64,000 nucleotides of DNA from Candidatus Avedoeria danica (GCA_016703025.1 JADJCV010000004.1:1429501-1493500); one strand, 5' to 3'; shown: positions 1 to 14,000, counted from the first letter of the stretch. The notes: generated from the letters alone by a model not told the origin. Made by a program: numbers and translations.

Positions 1-3000
1 TGCCGACCGACGACTTCGTGATCACGAGATCGGACGTGTCCAGCACGGAGATGCTGTCCACGGCGACGTTGTTCCCGAGCCGCGGGTCGGGCGTGCCGAT
101 GCGTCCCGTCACGCCGTCGCGGCTGTAGACGCGCGCCTCGTTGTTGATGTCCTGCGTCTGCGTGGCGCGGGCCGTCACCTGCACGGTCCAGCGGCCGGTG
201 CCGGAAGCCGCTGCCGACGGGCTCGAGCGGCTCGACGAGCGTGCAGCGCAGGATCTGGCCCGACAGCGGCGGCGGCGCCGGAGCGACGGTACAGGCGTCG
301 TTCCGCGCCGGATCGAGCAGCGTGCCGACGAGCGTGAACGCGCCCGACGAGAGGAGCGTGTCGTCGATCGCCAGATCGCGGGCGTGCGAGGGCCCGAGGT
401 TCTCGACGAGGAGGGTGTACGTGAAGATCTCGCCGGCGCGGATGCCATCGTCCGGCTTGCTGATCTTCCAGATCCGGGTGTCCGCCAGGTCGACGAGATG
501 CGTCAGGTGGACCTCGGTGTCGTTCAGGATGTCGGTGTCGTCCTGGTCGGCCGTCACGCCGGCGCGCAGCGTCAGGACGAGCGGCTGGGCGGCGATCAGG
601 CGCGTGTAGTAGGCGTCCGGCTCGACCTCGGTCTGGACCGTGATCGTCTTGCTCCCGCCCGGCGGGATCGAGCCGAACTGGCACGTCAGGAAGCCGACCG
701 GCGCCTCGACGCACTGCGGGACGTTGTTGTCCGTCACGTAGTGGACGTCGACATCGAGCATGAGCGTGAGGACGACGCCGGTGGCGATGCTCGTCCCGTC
801 GTTGCGGACCGTGATGTCGTAGAACAGCCCATTGCCGGCGACGGCCGGGCCGGGCAGGAGCGGCGGGCGCGGCGTCTCGGCGTCCGGGTCGGCGGCGTCG
901 GGTGCGTCCGGGCCTTCGACCGCGTCGGCCGGAGCGGTGTCCCCACCCTCACCGGCGTCGTGGGCGTCGCGCGCCAGCTCGAGCGCCGCGGCGGACTCGG
1001 CCGGGTCCGGGTAGATGGCCGCCGGGCGCGAGACGATGATGATGTCGAGGTCGATGTTCGGGACGCCGAGGACGACGGCGTCGCGGTTGTTGTTAAGGTC
1101 CTGATCCCCGGTCAACGCCGTCACCGTGGCGATGTTCGTCGCGGACTCGCTGGCCGCCGAGCTGAACGTGGCGTTGATCGTCAGCGTGCGCGACGCGCCG
1201 TTGGCCAGCGCTCCGATCGTCCAGACGCCCGAGATCGGGTCGTACGTCCCGCCGGAAGCGGTGTGTGAGACGTACGTCAGGCCGACCGGGAGCCGGTCGC
1301 GCGCCGTGACGCCGACGGCGTTCAGCGGCCCGTTGTTCGTCACGACGATCGTGAACGTCACGGGCGTTCCGAAGGCGTACGGACCGGGCGTGACGGTCTT
1401 GTCGATCGAAAGGTCCGCGCCGCGAACCGAGACGTCTGCGGTGGCGGTGTCGTTGCTCAGATCGGGGTCGGGCAGGCTGGTCGCGGCGACGGTCGCGACG
1501 TTCGTCAGAACCTGGCCGCCCGTACCGCTGAGGACCTGGCCCCGCAGCAGGAGCGTGCGCATCGCGCCGTCCGGCAGGCTGCCGATGTTCCAGATGCCCG
1601 AAACGGGGTTGTACGTCGTGCCCGGCGGCGTCGTGGCGCTGACGAAGGCCATGCCGCTCGGCACGCGGTCGCGGATCTGGACGCCTGTCGCGTCGTCCTC
1701 GCCGTTGTTCGTGACGGTGATCGTGAACTCGACGGTCTGGCCCTCGTCGGCGATCGGCAGGTCGACGGACTTCGTGACCGCCAGGTCGGCGAAGACGAGG
1801 AAGATCGGCACGGACGCCGTGTTGTTGCGCGTGTCGGGGTCGCCGATCATCGGCGAGAGGTCGTCAACCGTCACGGTATTTGTAACGATCGGGTTCGCCG
1901 CCGCGACGCCCGGGTTCACGGTGGCGACGATGTCGAGCGTCGCCTCGGCGCCGATGCCGGTGTTCTCGTCGAACGCCAGCGCGCCGACGTTCCAGTCGCC
2001 CGTGCCGGGCGTGTAGGTGCCCTGGCTGGCGGTCGAGCTGACGTACGTCAGCTGCGGCGGCAGGACGTCCGTCGCATGCACGTCGATCGCGTCCTTCGGA
2101 CCGTGGTTCGTGACCGTGATCGTGTAGATCACGGTGTCCCCTTCGTCCGGCGTGTTGTCGTCGACGGTCTTCTCGACCTCGAGATCCGCACCTTGGACCC
2201 AGACCGCGACGGTGCCGGTGTTGTTCGACAGGTTCGGGTCGTTCGGGTTGTTCGGCGGGTTGCTGTTGCCGGAGATCGTCGCCCGGTTCGCGATGAAGCC
2301 GCGGTAGCGGATGACGTTGTGGCTGCCGCAGCTCGCGACAAAGAGGTCGCCGTCCGGGCCCCACACGAGGCCTGTGGGGTTGATCGGCGCCGGCTCGCCG
2401 GGCTCGGTGATGAGGAACTCGCCCAGGAAATCACCGGGCGACATCGGGGAGGCGACCTGCGGGCCCTGGTAGACGAGGACCTGGGAGCTGCCGCTCGAGA
2501 CGACGTACAGGTTGCCGTCCGGGCCGAACGTGAGGTCGGCCGCGCCGGCCAGCGGTCCGCCGTGCGAGAAGACCTGGACGAACGCGCCCGTGTCCCCGGC
2601 GTACTGGAAGATCCCGCTCGGCGTCGAGACGTAGAGGTCGCCGTCCGGGCCCCAGGCGAGACCGCGCGGGGCGATGAGGGACGGCGAGCCGCCGAAGTCG
2701 ACGAACGGCGGCGGGATCGGGAAGCCGCGCAGGAAGCCGGTGTCGAAGTAGCGCAGGATCTGGTTGCCGATGTTGCTCGAGACGTAGAGCAGGCCGTCGT
2801 CCGGTCGAACGCGAGGCCCTCCGGACCCTGCAGGCCCCCGAGCCGAAGAAGCCGGGGACGTACGGCGTGCCCTCGTAGGCGCCCGTCGTTCCGTTGTAGC
2901 GCAAGATCTGGTTGTTGTTGTAGCTGGCGACGTACAACCTGCCGTCCGGGCCGAACACGAGGTCGCGCGGCCCGTCGAGCCCGCTCGTCTCGTCGACGAA

Positions 3001-6000
3001 CGTGTCGATGAACGCGCCCGTCGTCCCGTTGTAGCGCAGGACGCGATCCGTGAACTCGCTGGACACGTACAGGTTGCCGTCCGGGCCGAACGTGAGGTAG
3101 CGGGCGCAGTTCAGGCCGGGGACGGTCGCGCTGTAGCGGACCTGGGCGAAGACGCCGAAGAACGCCGCATGCCCGTCGAAGCGGACGATCCGGTTGTTGC
3201 CGCGGTCGGCCACCAGCGCGTCGCCGTCCGGGAGGAACACGATGTCGCCGGGCACGCTCAGGACGCCGCCGCCGAACGAGGGCAGTGCGGCGCCGGTCAG
3301 GAAGTTCCAGCGCTCGACGGCGCCGGGGTGGGTCGTGCCGTACAGGTTGCCGTCCAGACCGTAGAACACATCCTCGATGAAGCCGGCCGGGTTGAAGCCG
3401 GCCGGGTCGCTGGCGACGCCCGCCGCGTTGACCCGCAGGATGTTGTTCGGCCCGCGGTTCGCGACGTACAGGTTGCCGTCCGGTGCGTACGCCAGACCGC
3501 GCGGGTCGTTCAGCAGCCCGCCGGAGCTGAAGACGCCCAGGAACGCGCCGGTCGCGCCGTCGAAGCGCAGGATGTCATCAGGAAAGAAGAAGTGGTCGCG
3601 GGCGACGAAGACGTCGTCCCCGTCGCCGATGGCGAGCCCGAACGCGCCCGGCCCGTCCATCGGGGTGGACCCGACGACCGAGCCCGGGCTGGTCGACGTC
3701 GGCCCGTTCAAGACGACGATGGCCGAGTCGATGGTCGTGAACGTGCACGACACGTTCAGCGTCAGGAAGACGAGCTTGCCGTCCGCCGTGATCTCCATGT
3801 CGAAGACGTTGTTGATGCTGCCGATGCCGATGCCGCACGCCGCGTTGAGGAGGTTGGCGTCGAAGAACGGCGTGGCCGACTCGGAGCCGGTGGTGGGGTT
3901 GTAGCGCCGGATGATCACCTCGTCGTTGTTCGACGGGTCGACGATGGCGGCGTAGAGCTGCTGGTCGAGGAAGCTCATCTTCAGCGCCCGGATGCCGTCG
4001 ACGCCGGTGTTGTCGAACACGCCCTCGAACGTGCCGCTCACCATCCGGCCGAAGCCGAGGATCTGGTGCGAGTCCGTGCTGGCCACGAGGAGGTTGCCCG
4101 AGACCGGATCGATCGCCAGCGCCTCGGGTCCGACCAGCCCGTTCTGGTTGCTGGCGATGATCGGCAGGCCGGGGCCGAGGAACACGAGGTCGAGCTGCAG
4201 GACCTGCGACAACCCGCGGTTGGCCACGTAGAGGTAGCGCTGGTCGGGCGAGAGCACGATGCCCGTCGGCCCGGAGAGGCCATCGGTCGCGTCGAACAGC
4301 GCGCCCGTGCCGATCTGGGCCGAGGCGACGACGTTGAACACGAGGATCTCGCTCGAGTTCCGGCTCGCGACGTAGAGGTCGGCGATCGTGTCGCCGTTCC
4401 GGTCCGGGCCGAATACGATCCCGTCCGGGCCGGAAAGCGTCGAGTTCGGGAACATGCCGAACACGCCCGGGCTCGGGTCGTCCTTGTGCGCCGCGACGAC
4501 GCCGGTGAAGCCGCCGGCGGTGTTGTAGCGCCGTACCTGGCTGTTCAGCGCGTTCGAGACGTACAAGTTGCCGGCGCCGTCGAAGACGAGCCCGCGCGGC
4601 CCGGCGATCCCGTTCGGGAACGGGAACAGCGGGTTCGGGCCGACGAACTCGCCGAGCGGAGCGCCCGTCGTCGCGTCGAATTGCAGCACCTGGTTCGTCT
4701 GGTTGCTTGCGACGTACAGGACGCCGGCCCGGATCGCGAGCCCGACCGGACCGCGCAGGCAGCCGAGACCGGGCACGTCGCAGTCCACATCGGGCTGGCG
4801 GTCCACGAAGATGTCGACGAACGCGCCGGTGGAGCTGTAGCGGAGGACCTCGTTCGAGTCGTAGCTCGAGACGAGCCAGTTGCCCGTCGCCGGGTCGCGG
4901 AGGATGGCGCTCGGGCGGCGCAGCCGGCCGAACGGCGGTGCCGGCGAAGGGTCGCCGTCGGCGATGACGAACTCGCTGTCGAACCGCCCGGGCGTGCGCG
5001 CGGTGTTCTGGTCGACCCGCACCGTGATCATCAGCGTTTCCATCTGGGCGATGGCGAGGTTGCCGACCGTCCAGATCCCGGTGACGTTGTTGTAGCTGCC
5101 CTGGGTGGCCGTGCTGCTGACGTAGATCAGGCCCGGCGGCAGCTGGTCGAGGACGGTCACGCCGGTGGCGGCGTAGCGACCGTCGTTCTGGACCTTGATC
5201 TCGAACGTGATGACCTCGTCCTCGCACGGCATCGGGTTGTCGACGCGCTTGAAGACGACCCGCAGGTCGGCGCCGGCCGGAGGCGGCGCGATGAACTTCA
5301 CCGCGAGGTCCTCGTGGACGATCGGCGCGCCGATCCCGCCGCCCGGGTTGCAGCCGTAGGTCAGCCCGAGCGTGCCGTTCGGACCGTCCAGCCCGACCGT
5401 GGCCGAGCGCCCGCCGCTGCGGTCGCCGCCGGTGGCGATCGCGTTGACGAGCGTCGCGGCGGTCGTCATCACCTGGTTGTTGAACCGGCTGCCGATGTAC
5501 AGCCGGCCGTCCGGGCCGAACGACAGCATGCGCGGCCCGTCGAGGCCGCCGCTGCCCGTCGGCGCGAACGTGCCGATGAAGGCGCCGGTCGTGCCATGGT
5601 AGGCGAGAACCCGATCGTTGGACTGGTTCGTGACGTATAGGTTGTTGTCCAGACCCCCGAAGACGATGCCGGCCGGCTCATCCAGGCCGCCGCTGCCGGC
5701 GGCGACGAAGTTGCTGATGAACGCGCCGGTCGTCCCGTTGTAGCGCTTGACCTGGTCCGTCTGGAAGCTCGACACGTACAGGTCCCCGCCCTGGAACACG
5801 ATCCCGAGCGGGACGTCGAGTCCGCCGCTGCCGGCGGTAACGAAGTTGCCGATGTACGCGCCGGTCGTCCCGTTGTAGCGCTTCACCTCGTCCGTGTTGA
5901 TGCTCGCGACGAACAGGTCGCCGCCCGTCCCGAACCGCAGGCCGTGCGGGCCGTCCAGGCCGCCGTCCTCGTCGATGACGAGCGTGACCGGATCGTCCTC

Positions 6001-7957
6001 GACGAACTCGTCGATGAACGCGCCCGTAATGCCGTTGTACTCGATGACCTCGTTGGAGAAGATGCTCGACACGAACAGGTTGCCGTTCGGACCGAACACG
6101 AGGTCCTGCGGCCCGTTCAGGCCGCCTGAACCAGCGCTCACGAACACACCGACGAACGCGCCGGTCGTGGCGTTGTAGCGGAGCACCTCGTTCGTGGAGC
6201 GGCTCGAGGACGTACAGGAAGCCACCGTTGAAGACAAGCCCTTCCAGGGAACGACGGCAGGGTGGGCGAAAGGAACGTCACGAGGTCGACGTCGAACTCG
6301 AGGACGCGGTTCGAGCCGTGGCTGACGACGTACAGGTTGCCGACGCTGTTGAAGCGGATGTAGCGCGGCTCGTTCAGGCCGTTCAGTCCGGGCGCCACGG
6401 CGACGTTGAAGAAGCTGCCGTTGCCGCCCGCGTAGCGCAGCACCCGGTCGTTGTTCTCGCTCGCGACGTACAGGTTCCCGTCGGCCGGGCCGAACGCGAG
6501 ACCGCGCGGACCGTCCAGGCCGCCCGAGCCGCTCGCGACGAACGTCCCCGAGCAACGCGCCGGTCGAGCCGTCGTACCGAGCACCGTGTCGGTGTTGTAG
6601 CTGCTCACGTAGAGGTGGCCGTCCGGCCCCGAACACGAGATCGTCCGGGCCGTCAGGCCCGCCGGAGCCCGCGGCGACGAACGTGCTGATGAACGCGCCC
6701 GTCGTGCCGTTGTAGCGCAGGATCCGGTCGTTGTTGAAGCTGCTGACGTAGAGGTTGCCGTCCGGCCCGTAGCGCAGGCCGCGCGGCCCGTCCAGCGCGC
6801 CGGAGCCCGCGCCGACGAACGTCGCGAGGAAGAAGCCGTCGTTCAGCTGCGTGCCGGGGTGGGCGCCGTTGTAGAGGAGCACGCGGTCCGTGTGGAAGCT
6901 GCTGACGAAGACTTCGTCCACCCCGTCCGCCGTCGGGTCGCCCGTTCCGCCGGCCACGCCGTCACCGATCGTCATGCCGGAGGGTCCGTCGAGGCCGGCT
7001 TCGCCGCTGCGGATGTGGACGCCCTCGAAGGTGCCGGGCGTCGTGAAGCGCGTCACCTTGTCGCCCGTCTCGCTGCTGACGAGCAGGCGGTTGTCCGGCG
7101 ACGGGTAGAGGGCGAGCGCGTCCGGCTGCCCGCTGTCGACGTTCAAGTACTCGACCCGGATGTCGCTGCTGCGCTCCAGGATCTGGATCTGGAAGATGAC
7201 CGTTTCGGCCGCTTCGTTGAAGTGGCTGACCTGTTCCCACTGGGCCACGAACACCCGGTTCGGCGCCGTGCCGAAGGTGTAGGTCAGGATCCGGCCGTTC
7301 GTCGCCACGCGCCAGTCGTCCCACAGGCCGAAGATGCTGCCGCCCGCGGGTGCACCGCCGGTCGGGGGGCACGCGTTGGAGAAGCGGTTGTCGGGGCCGC
7401 CGAGGCTGATCTGGCCGTTGCCGCAGACGAAGACGCTCGTGTAGACCTGATCGAAGTACGTGAAGCTGAAGTCCGGCAGCACCCCGCCGTTCAGCGCGAC
7501 CGAGACGCACTCGTCGTCGGTGATCGCCGGCAGCGGCGTGCCGATCGAGCGGATGTCGCGGAAGTCCGAGATCGGCGCCTCCGGGGTTTCCGATCTCGTC
7601 GGAGTCCACGTAGCGGTAGTAGCCGTTGCTCGCCAGGCCGCCGCCGATGGCCATCGGCTGCATGCCCTTCCCGGCGTCGCCCATGATGATGGGATCGCTC
7701 TTCACGACCGGCGGCGTCAGGTCGATCGCGAACGGCTGGTCGCCCGAGGGGGCCGCCTGCGACACGCCGGGGGCGCCCGCGGCCGGCACTTCGGGCGGCG
7801 CGCCCGCCGGCTGCGGCACGTCGGTCGTCCCGCTCTGTGCACGCGCCGCTCCGCCGGCAAAGGCCAGCGCGACCGCGAGCGCGACGCCAAGCGCCTTGGC
7901 GATGCGAACGGGTCGGGCTTGGCTCTTCACCAGGCGGATGGTTATTCGCCTGCGCAT
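1..7957 (-). CDS. Giant secreted beta-propeller/DUF11 protein, 3' end outside window, several frameshifts
   Basis: This gene would encode a very large secreted protein of more than 2,650 residues. It starts at ATG 7957 behind GGAG (spacing 8) with a signal peptide ending near AGGAARAQ. A folded segment follows (about 7500-7140), then more than twenty propeller-like repeats of about 40 residues of the type 'GPDGNLYVSS..ND.ILRYNGTTGAF'. One DUF11 domain sits inside this array (about 5260-4930). The last 2.2 kb encode at least five further DUF11 domains and run off the left edge. The reading frame breaks near 7585, 6628, 6582, 6550, 6247, 6208, 2848, 2808 and 205. At each point the homologous sequence resumes in another frame, mostly next to G/C runs. 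DUF11 repeats and propellers are typical of bacterial surface proteins, but no enzymatic role is visible. It may be intact with sequence errors, or a decaying gene. Confidence 0.75.
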
Positions 7958-8008
7958 GGGAGGTTCTCCTTGGGGCGTGCGGCGGTCTCTGACAAGCCCG
8001 ACCGGCGC

Positions 8009-11000
8009 CTATCGCTCAGCGAGCGGCTGGAACACCGGCACGCCAGGGCAGTTCGGAGCCGTTTCCGGCTCGAAGTGGTCGAAGATCGGGAAGGCCTCGA
8101 ATGCCTTGCTCTCATCTCCCGGCACGTCGTTGCCGTTCAGGACACCGCCGATCCGCTCGACGCTCACGGCGCCGAGGCCGACGAGGTTGCGGACGAACCG
8201 GCCTTGGCCGTCGGAACACGTCGTGCTCCCAGAAGACGGCGCTGATGACCATCGAGCCCATGTACCGCGGCGGGATCCAGCCGATCGTGTTCAGGTCGAG
8301 GTACTCGACCTGCTTCTCGGTCAGCTTCTCGCAGAAGTGGTCGATTCGGCCGTTCTGGTCGTAGAGGTAGATGACGAAGTCGGTGAAGCCGGGCTTCGGC
8401 ACGAGGTTCGTGATCGCGATCTCGCTCGTGACGCCATTGTAGCCCTTGGCGACGAGCGGGATGGCGAAGACCGCTGCGCCGCTGGCCGTGCCGCCCTTGC
8501 CGCTGCCGAGCTGCCAGTCGTAGCTGTAGCACTCCGTCTGGGCGTTATAGGCAATCGCCTCGCGCCGCGCCGTGCGCGCCGGGTCGGCCCACTTCTCGAG
8601 CAGGACGACGGACAGGATCTTGGGCGGCTCGACGTTCGGACCGCCGGGCGTGATCCACTCCTGGCTCTCCACGCGCGCCGAACCGACCCACGCGCCGGGC
8701 AGGCCGCCGATGACCGGCAGGAAGAACGTCTGGCTGCCGCGCGGGCAGATCCAGTCGACGAGCGTCGTGATGATCCCGCCGGCACGATCCAGGAAGTAGA
8801 CTTTGACCTTGGCCGCGGTCGTGCCGGAGAGGTTCTGGACCTGGATGGCGGAATCCCAGCCCTGGTACTCGCTGTACGTCAGCGGGGCGTAGTTGATCTG
8901 GTTGCCGAAGCTGAAGTCCAGCTCGAACACGTCGGCCGGATAGCCGTTGTAACTCGTGAAGTGGTTGGCGCCGTTCGTGTCGACGACGACCCCCGGAGCG
9001 GGACCGTCGAGCGGATCCAGGCGCTGCCGAGCCAGTCCGGTCCGACGACGGTGTTCGGATCGAACGACACCGTTTCGCCGGGCGAGAGCGTGAGGACGTC
9101 ACCGAGCATCGGGCGCATGCAGTTGTCCTGGCCGTAGAACCAGATCTCCAGGCTCGAGCACAGGGCGCCCGAGTTCTGCATGTGGATCACGGAGTTCAGG
9201 CCGCCCTTGTTGGCGAAGACGAGCGGCGCATAGAAGCCGTGGCCGCCGCTCCGCGGGTCGGCCGCGCCTTCGAGGTCGCTGGAGATGCCGATGTACGCGG
9301 CGCTGACCTTCTGGTTGGGGTCCGTCACGTCCGGGCACGTGCGGTTGACGACGACGGCCACAGGCTCGCTCAGGTACTTGCCGAAGTCGTACGTTCGCCA
9401 CAGTCCGCGCATCCGGTAGGCGGCGTCGAACCGGACCCACTCGAGGTCGCGACCGACGACGTACAGGTTGATGTCCTCGCACACGAGCGCCCCGAACGGC
9501 ACCTTCGTGCCCGGTTGGACCTCGACGGTCTCGGCGCTCATCGCGTAGACGACGGCGCTGCGGCTGCCCGTCGGCACCTGGCCGGCAGCGAACCGCCACG
9601 CCGAGCCCGGCCTGAGCAAGCCGCCGCACTCCGCCTTCAGTGGACCGGCCGCCTGCGGCGGGCAGAAGCCCGGATCGCCCCACACGACCATGAGCGGCAC
9701 GATGCTGCGGTCACCGACGTTCTGTACGGTGACCCAGGTTTCGCATTCGCCGCTGTTGAGCACCGGCAGCTGGAGCCGGAAGTCGACGCCGGCGCACGGA
9801 ACCTCGATGGTGGCGATGTCCGAGTCCGTCACGTCCGGCAAGCACGTGAGGTCGGTGCGGCCCGAGTTCACGGGGTTGGCCGTGACGGTCACGATGTCCT
9901 CGACGATGCCGCACTCGCAGTCGAGGCTCTGATAGGTCACCTGCCGCAGGACGGTCTCGCCCGGCGCGACCGGCACCTTGGGGTCGACGCCGAACTTGAT
10001 CGTGTCCGTGAAGATCACCGTGGGCATCGTCGTGCGTGTGCGCAGCGTGTCCTCGACGAAGATGTCGTCGAGGTACGTCGTGCCCGTGTTCTTGATCTCG
10101 AAGCAGAACGTGACGGGCTGGCCGGTGCGGTTGATCTGCGGCACGTCGCGACCCGGGCACTTGCCGTCGAACGAGACCGTCTTGTTGATCTCGATCGCCG
10201 GACACTCGATCTTCGTGTTCTCGAAGTCGAGGTTGTTGTTCGCGTCCGGGTCGATCGTGGGCGTTCGCGGCTCCGTCGGGCTGACGGGCGGCGCACCCTG
10301 CGGCGGCCCGGTGATGATCGGCGGCCACCGGACGTCGTTGCGGCGCGTCTCGACGGTGACGACGTTGACGGCGAAGCCGCCGCACAAGGCCGTCTGCCGG
10401 ACCATCGCCTGTATCGTGATGATCACCTCTTGGCCGGCGTTCAATCGGCCGAGCTCCGGCACGCCGGCATTGTTCACCCCGTTGCCGACCTGGAGCGTGA
10501 TCCGCCCGTCGTCGCGCACCTCGACGATGCTGCCCGCCGAGATCGTCACGTCCACCTGTGCCGGGTCGACCGCCACGAATGCCTCGGGCAGCCGATCGAT
10601 GGCGAAGACTTCCGCAGCATCGGATGGACCGTCGTTACGGACGCGGATCGTGTACGTGATCATGCCGCCGCGCGCAACGGGGTCGCACTGCAGGAAGTCG
10701 TCGCCGAAGAGGTCCGTCTTGTCGACGGTGAGATCGGCCTCGGCGATGATCCGGGTGCGCTCGGTGTCGCGGTTGTTGCCCAGGCGGAAGTCCGTCGTCG
10801 TCGATCGGACGAAGACGGTGTTGCGGGCGATCGCGCCGGGCTCGGAGTTCAACAGGTTGGCGGCGAGCGTGTTGGACGCATCGAGGATGTATCCCGGATC
10901 GACGAGCGTGATCAGGTCGAAGCCGTACGTGATGCCGGGCGCCAGCGTACCGAGGCCGCCGCTGAAGATCACCTCATTGTGCGCCCGCAGATTGGCCAGC

Positions 11001-14000
11001 GTCACGACGTTGGTGACGGCGTTGTAGGTGCAGACCACGGCGTCGTCCGGATCGAGCGGCTCACACCGCACGAAGCGCTCACCCGGCAGGCCGGGCTGCT
11101 TGAAGTCCAGCGTGTCCGTCAGGACGACGCTGACGGCCGTCGACGGCCCGGCGTTGCCGAACCGGATCCGGTAACGGTGCTCGAGGCCGGCGATCGCAAG
11201 GTCCGGCTCGATCGGCATGTCCAACCGCGGCTCGGCCGGCACGTCCCTCTTCTCGATGAACGACAGCGCACCCGAAGTCGCCGGACCCGGCTCCGGGCCT
11301 CCGACGTCCGCCACGGCGCGGACGGTCGTGTTGTTGCAGGCCAGGTTGTTCGGCACGAACGGATCGTCCGTCAGCGGCAGCGTCGGCGCGGGCGGCGGCA
11401 GTGCGGGCGGCTGGGCCGGCGGTGTGGCGCCAAGGAAGAGCGACGTGACGCAGTTCTGAATGACGGTGTTGTTCGCCACGGCCTGGTCGACGGCGACGTA
11501 GATGTCGAACGTCCGCCGCGCACCGACCGGCATATCGCCGACGGTGCAGTAGAGCGTCGTGCCGCCGACCTCGGTCGGCCGGCAGCTGGCGCCGACGACA
11601 CGCAGCAGGCGCACGCCCGCCGGCAGCACATCGGACAGCGTGACGTTGGACGAATCGCTCGGACCGTTGTTCTGGACGGCGATCTCGTAGCGCAGCACGA
11701 GGCCGGCCGTGACGCTGTTGGGTTGATCGGCCAGGATGAAGCGCTGGTTGGCGACGTCGTAGCCGACAACGTTCTGCCCCATCGCCGTCTTGCTCGTCGA
11801 CAGGTCGGCATCCGTGTCGACGACGGTCTCGACGTGGGTATGGTTGTTCTGGTTGAACGGGTCGAAGACGTCCGAGCTCACGAACGCATCGTTCTCGAGG
11901 ACCGACCCTGCGGCGAGCGACGGGTCGACGAGCACGTCGTACTGGATCGTCGCACCGCGGCGAATCGCGAAGTCGACGCCGAGCAGCGTGCCGAGGCCGC
12001 ACACGAGGCGGTCGGCCGGGTCGCCCGGCGTGCCGGTCTCGCACGTGCCGGCCGGCATGGCCGGCTGGTTGTCGACCGTGACGATGACCGAACCGGGCAG
12101 GATCGTCACGCCCGGCGGAAGGCGGTCCGTCACGACGACGTTCTCCGCGTCCGACGGGCCGCCGTTCTGGATCCGCAGCGTGTAGCGGATCCGGCGGCCG
12201 GCAGTGGCCAGCGTTGCGGATGTCGTGTAGTTCGGCGCCTGCGGGAAGGCCGGCGCACCGGCGGTGGTGTTGTAGATCAGGCCGGGCTGGCCGGTCACCT
12301 GCACCTCGCCCACCGCCGTCTTGACGATCGACAGGTTGGCGACGTCCGTGATCTCGTGCAGGACCTCGGCGTGGTTGTTGTCCGGCTGCGGCTCCTCGGC
12401 CGTGGCGGACAGCACGTCGGCGACGTTGCGGATGTCCTGCGCCTGCCGGAATCGGACGCGCATCGTCAGGATCCAGCGGCCGCTGTTCGGCGGGCCGTCG
12501 GCGCGCAGGACGGCCAGCTGGGCCTCGTTGCGCGGCGTCGCGAGGATGTCCCCTTGCGTCAACGTGCAGTCCACCTGCAAGCGCTGATTGATCAGCGGGA
12601 TGCCGGTGGGCTCGAGCACGCCGAAGAACGGCACGGGCGGCAGCGCGGGCGGCCAACCGGTGCCCAGGATGTTGTTCGTTTCGGTGGCGCCGTTCGCCAG
12701 GCTGCGGCACGTCGTGGCGCGGTCGGACGTGATGTCGATGAGATCGAACTGCTCACCGCTCTGCAGCACGTCCTTGAGCGACACCGTCTCGGCGAAGCTC
12801 GGTCCGAGGTTGTCGACGATGACGGTGTACGTCAGGATCTGCCCGGCGCGCACCTGGCCGTCGTTGTTGCCGAACTTCGTGACCTTGAGGTCGCTCTTCG
12901 TCAGCACGAGGTTCCGGCGGGCCGAGACGTTGTTCCGCCCAAGCGTGTAGACATCACTGTTCACGACGCCGGCGATCGGGTTCAGGTCGCGGTCCGGCTC
13001 GGTCGGGCTCGTGACGATGGCGACGTTCGTGATCGTCGTACCGCTGAAGATCTCGGGCCGCACGAGCACCCAGATGTCGAACGTGCGCGTCCCGCCGCCG
13101 CTGTCGGCAACGTCCCGCGGCGGGTTGCTGCCGCGCGGCTCGATCGTCCCGAGCGGACAGAGGAGCGGCGAAGTGCGCGTGAGGGCGATCTGCCCGCGCA
13201 TCTCGCCGCCCGGGAAGTCCGTCGAGTGCACGTTCACGTAGAAGCCGGCCGGGTTGGCGATGATCGCCGCGGCCTGCGCCGCCGACAGGAAGAGCTCGCC
13301 GACGACCGGATTCGTCGGGCTGAACGGCGGCGGCGGGGGCTGGTTGAAGAGGTTGATGACGACCGGCCCGTTCACGCCTGCTCCACCCGCGTGGATGTGG
13401 GCGTCCAACAGGTTGTCGATGTCGTTCACCTGCAGGCTGTAGACCAAGCGGTTCGTCGTCGTGTCGAGGACGAACGTCGCCAGCCCGTTGGCCAGCGATG
13501 CGTTCGGCGGCACTTCATTGGCCCCGGCCAGGACGGCGCGGTAGCCGAGCAGGTTGGCCGGCCGGGTGCACATCGGCGCGTTCGTGTCGATCTCGTAGTT
13601 CACCTCGTCCGGCAGGACGTCGTAGACCTCGACGTTCTGGGCGTAGGACGGGCCCAGGTTGGTCACGCGGACGGTGTACTTCTTCTGCTCGCCGGCGAAG
13701 ACCTTGACGGGCGAGCTCGTCTTCTCGATCTCGAGGTCGGCGATGGCGACGATGTTCGTCGTGATCGTCGTCGAGTTCGTGGCGAGGTTGCAGTCCGGCG
13801 TAACGCTCGACGTCGCCGTGACGGTGTTCAGGATCGCGCCCGGCGCCGTGTCGGGTTTGACGCGCGTATTGATGAAGATTCGGCGTTGCCCGATGTTGGG
13901 CAGTGTGTTCGGCTCAGCCGGGGGGATGTCGAATCCGGAGCAGATCACCTGGTGCGCACCCGTGCTGTACGTGCAGTTCTCGCGGCCCTGCAGGTTCTCG

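Noticed and set aside
3169..5640. An 823-residue open frame on the plus strand
   Set aside because: Antisense shadow of the propeller repeats; no domain, no start signals.
8205..8996. Programmed frameshifting in the giant DUF11 gene
   Set aside because: There are two compensating shifts about 800 bp apart and no slippery heptamer with a downstream structure was seen; sequence error or mutation is simpler.
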